A stretch of 17,332 nt of DNA from an uncultured Clostridia bacterium. GTDB taxonomy: Bacteria > Bacillota > Clostridia > TANB77 > CAG-508. Below are positions 13,636 through 17,332 of this stretch, piece after piece. Both the position numbers and the translations under genes were made by a program. The DNA lies in NCBI GenBank assembly GCA_934122235.1, contig CAKOWE010000021.1, positions 1 through 17,332 on the forward strand, given 5' to 3'. Below the pieces are notes generated by a model. The model searched no databases, was not told the DNA's origin, and saw only the letters and a program-made list of their open reading frames with translations. Each line of letters opens with the position of its first letter. The first letter of the stretch is position 1.

Positions 13636-14121
13636 ATGGCACAAAATCGAATGTCAGGCGTTTGGTTAGAAAGAAAACAATATATGAAAGAATTTAAAGG
13701 TATATGGATGCCAAATGAAGTAGTTAGGGATAAGAAATTAAGTGACAAAGGAAAAATAGTATATTCGATAATACTTGCTTTAAGCAAAAACAATGATTGT
13801 ATAATTTCAAATTCGTATATATCAGAATTATTGAATGTAAGTAAAACACAAGTATCAAGAATAATAAATACACTAAGGAAAGATGGGTATATAGAAGTAG
13901 AATTAATTCATAAAGAAAATTCAAAAGAAATTGCTATGAGAAAATGTGTACCTATTAACAAAGATGTTAATACCTATAAACAAAAAAGTTCAATACCTAT
14001 TAACACAAATGCTAAAGATATAATATATAATAATAAAATAAATTATAATAATTGGAGATACAAGAGTGATAGAGATTATAGCAATTTTGATTTTAGTAAA
14101 TTTTATGCAAATAATTTCTGA
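13636..14121 (+). CDS. HTH_36-type replication/regulatory protein
   Basis: The core FKGIWMPNEVVRDKKLSDKG (about residues 20-39) followed by KIVYSIILALSK, then SNSYISELLNVSKTQVSRII and NTLRKDGYIEVE, is the helix-turn-helix pattern of the HTH_36 family found at the N-terminus of plasmid and phage replication initiators and related regulators. The C-terminal part from about 105 is a low-complexity Asn/Tyr/Lys tail ending in FSKFYANNF, with no replicase domain, so the protein is either a short initiator or a DNA-binding regulator. Start is uncertain: ATG 13636 (161 residues), 13651 or 13684 (145 residues) are all in frame and none has a clear ribosome site. Its place directly after four iteron-like repeats suggests these are its targets. 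Confidence 0.72.
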   Translation: MAQNRMSGVWLERKQYMKEFKGIWMPNEVVRDKKLSDKGKIVYSIILALSKNNDCIISNSYISELLNVSKTQVSRIINTLRKDGYIEVELIHKENSKEIAMRKCVPINKDVNTYKQKSSIPINTNAKDIIYNNKINYNNWRYKSDRDYSNFDFSKFYANNF

Positions 14122-14182
14122 AAAAGACTTGCAATGAATTTGAAACAGAGTTAATATCACACACAATTGGAGGTGATGTAAC

Positions 14183-14491
14183 ATGGAAAAAGAATGCGAG
14201 AATATATTAAAACTAATATATCAAGCAAGAGAAGAAGAGTTGGCAAGTCTAAATACAGAAGATAAAATTTTTATGGATAAGGATGAAGCTAATAGAAGTA
14301 AAAAACATTATTATCTAAAAAATCAAATTAATAAAATACCATTTAGTCTAAATAAAATAAAAGATAATATAACAAAATGTGTTGAAGATTATGTTGAAAC
14401 TATAGATTATGAAAATGCATATTTTAATGAAAAATATTATCTGAATGGACTAAAAGATGGAATCAAATTAATGAGTGAAATAAGAAAATAA
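14183..14491 (+). CDS. Small helical protein of unknown function
   Basis: A 102-residue, mostly helical, charged protein without signal peptide, membrane segment or cysteine pair. The C-terminus, YYLNGLKDGIKLMSEIRK, resembles the end of small element-borne proteins of the DUF6809 sort (aromatic-x-x-G-hydrophobic-x-x-G-x-x-L-M-x-E), but I am not sure of the family. It has an excellent ribosome site (TGGAGGTGAT at 14168-14177) and its own terminator, and lies between the HTH_36 gene and the mobilization region. Probably an accessory gene of the element. Confidence 0.7.
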   Translation: MEKECENILKLIYQAREEELASLNTEDKIFMDKDEANRSKKHYYLKNQINKIPFSLNKIKDNITKCVEDYVETIDYENAYFNEKYYLNGLKDGIKLMSEIRK

Positions 14492-14496
14492 ATAGA

Positions 14497-14533
14497 AAAA
14501 CAAATGTGAATTAGGTTTTACATTTGTTTTTTT
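14497..14533 (+). terminator. Rho-independent terminator
   Basis: AACAAATGT (14499-14507) pairs with ACATTTGTT (14520-14528), 12-base loop, followed by a T run to 14533. It ends the transcript of the 102-residue gene and insulates the mobilization region. Confidence 0.85.
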
Positions 14534-14544
14534 ACGCTCAAAAA

Positions 14545-14634
14545 TATGTATAACTAAAAGTTATACATAAAATCAAAAGTATATACGCTAAAAGCTATGC
14601 TTTTAGGCTGTTATGGGGAGGTTGTATAACTCCC
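14545..14634 (+). other. Candidate origin of transfer (oriT)
   Basis: Three stem-loops in 90 bases just upstream of the mobilization genes: TATGTATAACT/AGTTATACATA (14545-14555 with 14559-14569, perfect 11 bp, three-base loop), CTAAAAGC/GCTTTTAG (14588-14595 with 14599-14606, loop TAT), and GGGAG/CTCCC (14616-14620 with 14630-14634, extended by TT/AA across a bulged G). The region carries no gene. Inverted repeats beside relaxase genes are typical of oriT; the nick site cannot be placed by eye. Confidence 0.5.
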
Positions 14635-14642
14635 TCTTCCTG

Positions 14643-14665
14643 CAAATTTGTTGAGAACAAATTTG
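14643..14665. promoter_or_regulatory. Palindromic operator candidate before the mobilization operon
   Basis: CAAATTTGTT / AACAAATTTG, a perfect 10-bp inverted repeat around GAG, ten bases before the AAAGGAG ribosome site (14675-14681). Ribbon-helix-helix proteins often repress their own operons, so this is a likely binding site for the protein encoded next. It might instead be part of oriT. Confidence 0.5.
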
Positions 14666-14687
14666 AACAATAGAAAAGGAGAATTTG

Positions 14688-15149
14688 ATGGAGAAAAAAC
14701 AAAGCAATAAAAATGAAATGTTTCTTTTGAGACTACCAAAAGAACAGAAAGAAAAAATATTTAAAGTAGTAGAAAAAAGCTCATATAATAGTGCATCAGA
14801 ATTAATAAGAGCTGGAATTGAAAAAGAACTAAATTTACAAATGTACAAAGATAATATGGATATTATTACAAAAGAATTAAGCAATCTAATAGATATAAAA
14901 TTAGATAATTTCTTAAATTTACAAAGGAAACTAATAGCAAATAATACCAGAGCAAGTGCATTAAATACATATATTATGGGTGAAGTTATGAAAAGAATTA
15001 TGGGAGATGAACTATACAAGGAATTCTTAAAAATATTAGAAAGTGGAAGAACAAAAGCAAATTATTTTGTTAGTAGAAATGCACAAGATATTTCGAAAGA
15101 AGAACTTTTAGATTTTTATGGAATAGGTAAGGTGTATAAAAATGAGTAG
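14688..15149 (+). CDS. Ribbon-helix-helix mobilization accessory protein (MobC-like role)
   Basis: A 153-residue protein with an N-terminal ribbon-helix-helix domain at about residues 9-50: strand MFLLRLPKEQKEKIFKVVEK, then helix SYNSASELIRAGIEKELNL. The rest (60-150) is helical and includes the MGDELYKEFLKILESG region. This arrangement is typical of oriT-binding partners of relaxases, which help recruit the relaxase and repress the operon. ATG 14688 is preferred with AAAGGAG six bases upstream; TTG 14685 is too close. It overlaps the relaxase gene by eight bases (ATGAGTAG), indicating translational coupling. Function is inferred from domain and neighbourhood. Confidence 0.8.
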   Translation: MEKKQSNKNEMFLLRLPKEQKEKIFKVVEKSSYNSASELIRAGIEKELNLQMYKDNMDIITKELSNLIDIKLDNFLNLQRKLIANNTRASALNTYIMGEVMKRIMGDELYKEFLKILESGRTKANYFVSRNAQDISKEELLDFYGIGKVYKNE

Positions 15150-16380
15150 TGTATTTTTTGAACTAGAAACATTGAATCCAAATTTTAGAAGTACATATTT
15201 TAAAATAAAGAATTATACGAATTATATTGCTAATAGTGAGTATGTGATTCGAAACGAAAACACATCTCATGGATTGTTTGGAGTAATAGATGGTTTTGAC
15301 AATATTCAAGAAGAAGAAAATATAGAACCTATAAAAGAACATATAAGAAAATTAGCAGAGGAAAAACAACCTATATTTAGAGGAATAATTTCTTTAAAAG
15401 AGATAGATGCACAAAGATTGGGATATTATGAACAAGATAAATGGAAGAGCTTATTGGAAAATAGATTGCCAAGTATAGCTCACAAATTAAATGTAAAACT
15501 TCAAAATCTTCAATATATAGGAGCAGTACATATTGAGGAGGGACACCCACATTTTCAGTTTATGATTTGGACAAAAAATGAAGAAAGAAAAAACTATTTT
15601 GTAAAATATCAATTAAAAGATAAATTGAGAAAAGAATTTATAAATGATGTATTTAGAGAAGATTTGCTTCCAATATATCAAGAAAAAGACTTTGCCAAAA
15701 AGAATATAACTGCTGAAAATTATATTTTGAGTAAATTAAAGAAAGTAAGTGAAGATCCAAAATTACTAAATGAGTTAATGGAGTATGAAAAAAACTTTTA
15801 TGAATCAAAAATAGTTAGAAATATTTTAAAAGATAAAGAAGTAAAAAATATTGTAGACTTACTTATTGACTTGAAAAAAGAATTACAAAAAGTTGATGGT
15901 AGCATAAAATATCAATACTTAATAAAGTATCCTGATATTATAGAAAAAGTAGACAATATTTCTAATAAAATTATAAATTCATCTTTGCAATGTCAAAAAG
16001 AAATCGATAAATACATAAAAGCAAAACAAAAATTATTAGAATTCCAATATTCAAATATAGATAAGTTAGAAGAGATGAAAGCAGAAGCAAAACAAGAAGC
16101 GGAGAATGAAGTGATAAAGTTAATAGGAAATCAAATTTTAGATATTGAAAGAAAGTGGTTAAACTCAAATGAAACATATACTTATATAAAATATAACAAT
16201 GAGAGTAGAAACTTATTAGACAGTATTTTAACAGCATTATATTATCAAGCAGAAGAACAAAGGAAATATAATAGAAATTTGGAACTAAAATTCAAAAAAC
16301 AATTATCAAAACAAGCTAAAAAGGAACTTGCATTAAAGAAAAGTAACAGTTCATCTTGGAATTGGGAAGATGAACTTTAG
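15142..16380 (+). CDS. mobL: MobL-type (MOBP-like) relaxase
   Basis: Relaxases nick oriT and lead the strand during conjugative transfer. The pattern matches MobL: NYTNYIANSEYVIRNENTSH (residues 24-43) followed by GLFG, IFRGIISLKEIDAQRLGY (78-95), and a histidine motif HIEEGHPHFQFMIW (130-143). Acidic residues at 132-133 and His130, His135 and His137 fit metal binding. The usual PHxH ending is PHFQ here, with Gln139 in place of the last histidine. The C-terminal half (about 200-330) is long-helical and probably coiled coil, ending in a lysine-rich then WNWEDEL tail. At 412 residues it is complete. It is coupled to the upstream ribbon-helix-helix gene by an eight-base overlap. No coupling protein or type IV secretion gene is seen, so transfer would need a helper. 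Confidence 0.83.
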   Translation: MSSVFFELETLNPNFRSTYFKIKNYTNYIANSEYVIRNENTSHGLFGVIDGFDNIQEEENIEPIKEHIRKLAEEKQPIFRGIISLKEIDAQRLGYYEQDKWKSLLENRLPSIAHKLNVKLQNLQYIGAVHIEEGHPHFQFMIWTKNEERKNYFVKYQLKDKLRKEFINDVFREDLLPIYQEKDFAKKNITAENYILSKLKKVSEDPKLLNELMEYEKNFYESKIVRNILKDKEVKNIVDLLIDLKKELQKVDGSIKYQYLIKYPDIIEKVDNISNKIINSSLQCQKEIDKYIKAKQKLLEFQYSNIDKLEEMKAEAKQEAENEVIKLIGNQILDIERKWLNSNETYTYIKYNNESRNLLDSILTALYYQAEEQRKYNRNLELKFKKQLSKQAKKELALKKSNSSSWNWEDEL

Positions 16381-16391
16381 TGTTAGAATTG

Positions 16392-16420
16392 TAGAAATAA
16401 AAATATTTTTATGTTATAAT
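16392..16420 (+). promoter_or_regulatory. Promoter for the deaminase-like gene
   Basis: TAGAAA (16392-16397), 17 bases, perfect TATAAT (16415-16420). The -35 box is weak. It lies just after the relaxase stop, so the deaminase gene is probably expressed independently of mobilization. Confidence 0.5.
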
Positions 16421-16461
16421 TTAAACGATTAATAGTAATTTTTTAAGGAGATGATAATGCT

Positions 16462-16878
16462 ATGGATATATGGGAAGAAATGTATAATAAAGCAAAAATA
16501 GAATACCATAAAGAACAAATATCACCATTTATAGTTGCACATCATGTTGTAGCAGCCGTTGAAGATGAAGATGGTAATATTTTTACGGGTTTTTGTATTG
16601 AAAGTGCCAGTGGAGTTATGAATTTATGTGCTGAAAGAGTAGCAGTATTAAATATGTATATGAACACAGGAAAGACTAAAATTAAAAGATTAATTGCATT
16701 TAGAGATAATCCTCCACATAATGGTGGAATGCCTTGTGGTGCGTGCAGAGAGTTTTTAATGCAATTAAATAGAGAGAATAAAGATATGGATATATTGACT
16801 GATTATGAAACAAGAGAAACTGTTAAATTATCCGAAGTATTACCAAACTGGTGGGGAGATAAAAAATATAGTGTTTAG
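16462..16878 (+). CDS. Cytidine deaminase-like zinc hydrolase
   Basis: The zinc-deaminase signature is complete: CAERVA (Cys and catalytic Glu, residues 57-62) and PCGACREFLMQ (91-101, with the two zinc cysteines), plus an N-terminal core with FIVAHHVVAAVEDEDGNIFT. At 138 residues it is the size of a small cytidine or blasticidin-S-type deaminase; the C-terminal LPNWWGD is seen in uncharacterised relatives. Substrate cannot be decided by eye. ATG 16462 is the start, but AAGGAG (16445-16450) lies 11 bases away and is better spaced for ATG 16457, which opens only a 14-codon frame. The gene follows the relaxase and may be cargo of the element or flanking chromosome. Confidence 0.85.
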   Translation: MDIWEEMYNKAKIEYHKEQISPFIVAHHVVAAVEDEDGNIFTGFCIESASGVMNLCAERVAVLNMYMNTGKTKIKRLIAFRDNPPHNGGMPCGACREFLMQLNRENKDMDILTDYETRETVKLSEVLPNWWGDKKYSV

Positions 16879-16941
16879 TAATACGAATTACAATTTAGTA
16901 ATTAGTCGGGAAAATAGTAATTTATCGAGGAGGTATTTGTA

Positions 16942-17253
16942 ATGAAAAATAAAAAAATTGGTATAGGTTCATTGTCATTGTTACTAGTAATTATTGCTTT
17001 CGTTTGGGCTTTTAATATTTTTGGAGTTTGTGTAGGAGATCACATTTTAGCAACATTGAACATACCTACTTGGTCTAATATGGCTAATGCGACTGGAACA
17101 CATTACACTATTTTTTATTCATTTATATTTTTAATACCAGCACTAATATTATCTATTAAATATAAAGATAATTTGTTTACAAAGGTTGGAAAATGGTTAT
17201 CAATTACTTTTATTGGAATACTTTTACCTGGATTTATATTTATGATTGTATAG
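16942..17253 (+). CDS. Small membrane protein of unknown function
   Basis: I do not recognise the family. The 103-residue product has three predicted transmembrane segments: about residues 9-29 (SLSLLLVIIAFVWAFNIFGV), 56-71 (YTIFYSFIFLIPALIL) and 84-102 (WLSITFIGILLPGFIFMIV). A short polar loop with DHILATLNIPTW lies between the first two. GAGGAGG upstream gives a strong ribosome site for ATG 16942. The spacing of 63 bases after the deaminase gene, without an obvious terminator, allows cotranscription. Confidence 0.75.
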   Translation: MKNKKIGIGSLSLLLVIIAFVWAFNIFGVCVGDHILATLNIPTWSNMANATGTHYTIFYSFIFLIPALILSIKYKDNLFTKVGKWLSITFIGILLPGFIFMIV

Positions 17254-17272
17254 TAACAAATTACAATAGATA

Positions 17273-17306
17273 GGGCAGGTAATTAGTTGAAAATTATCTG
17301 TCCTTT
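17273..17306 (+). terminator. Probable terminator after the membrane protein gene
   Basis: GGGCAGGTAATT (17273-17284) pairs with AATTATCTGTCC (17292-17303), 12 pairs with two G-U wobbles and a seven-base loop. Only three T follow, so it is a weak terminator and overlaps the next promoter. Confidence 0.55.
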
Positions 17307-17316
17307 GTGTTATAAT
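17287..17316 (+). promoter_or_regulatory. Sigma-A-type promoter directed out of the window
   Basis: TTGAAA (17287-17292), 18 bases, TATAAT (17311-17316). It would drive a gene beyond the right edge. Confidence 0.6.
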
Positions 17317-17332
17317 GCAAACAATAATTAGA

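Noticed and set aside
13217..14121. Type III toxin-antitoxin locus
   Set aside because: Layout (promoter, RNA repeats, terminator, gene) is similar, but the downstream protein is an HTH_36 DNA-binding protein, not a ToxN/CptN/TenpN-type ribonuclease, and the units are longer than usual antitoxin repeats.

Overview
The window is AT-rich DNA from a low-GC, Gram-positive, spore-forming lineage, most likely an uncultured or gut member of the Clostridia. The basis is the sporulation gene yqfD, a remnant of an alpha/beta-type small acid-soluble spore protein gene, the Firmicutes-typical block ybeY / yerB-like / era / yqzL / recO, strong AGGAGG-type ribosome binding sites and codon usage dominated by A/T. 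No species can be named from sequence reading alone. No tRNA, rRNA, integrase or transposase gene was seen.

Positions 1-5549 are a co-directional chromosomal operon. It holds the C-terminal part of YqfD, an unrecognised 410-residue helical protein where phoH often sits in other Firmicutes, the 16S rRNA endoribonuclease YbeY, a DUF3048 (YerB-like) surface protein, the GTPase Era, a tiny YqzL, and the recombination mediator RecO, whose start overlaps yqzL. YbeY and Era both act in 30S subunit maturation. Positions 5550-6361 look like a one-gene insertion: a structured leader, an unrecognised and less AT-rich gene, and a perfect terminator. Then come the long-form hibernation factor gene hpf and a three-gene operon, murT-like / gatD-like / amino-acid racemase (7399-10579). 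A second less AT-rich orphan gene with its own promoter, leader hairpin and terminator follows (10626-11186).

From about 11375 the content changes to mobile-element genes, immediately beside a spore-protein gene that has lost its 5' half. This segment carries an AlbA_2/ATPase regulator whose stop codon lies in the first unit of a nine-unit 11-bp array. Next are a promoter with operator-like repeats, a roughly 330-nt gene-free transcription unit made of four hairpin-plus-linker repeats ending in a terminator, an HTH_36 protein, a small helical protein, an inverted-repeat region that may be oriT, a ribbon-helix-helix accessory protein and a MobL-type relaxase. This is the content of an integrated mobilizable element. 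A cytidine-deaminase-like gene and a small membrane protein gene follow (16462-17253); whether they belong to the element is not clear.

Two candidates for undescribed biology stand out. First, in the murT/gatD/racemase operon the glutaminase subunit has lost its nucleophile and catalytic histidine positions, and MurT has lost the motif that normally supplies the third triad residue, while the Mur-ligase core is intact. This suggests a repurposed ligase paired with a racemase. Second, a structured RNA-like motif beginning GAGGTCAGTT occurs twice, once before the orphan gene at 5837 and once as the start of the repeat array at 13217.
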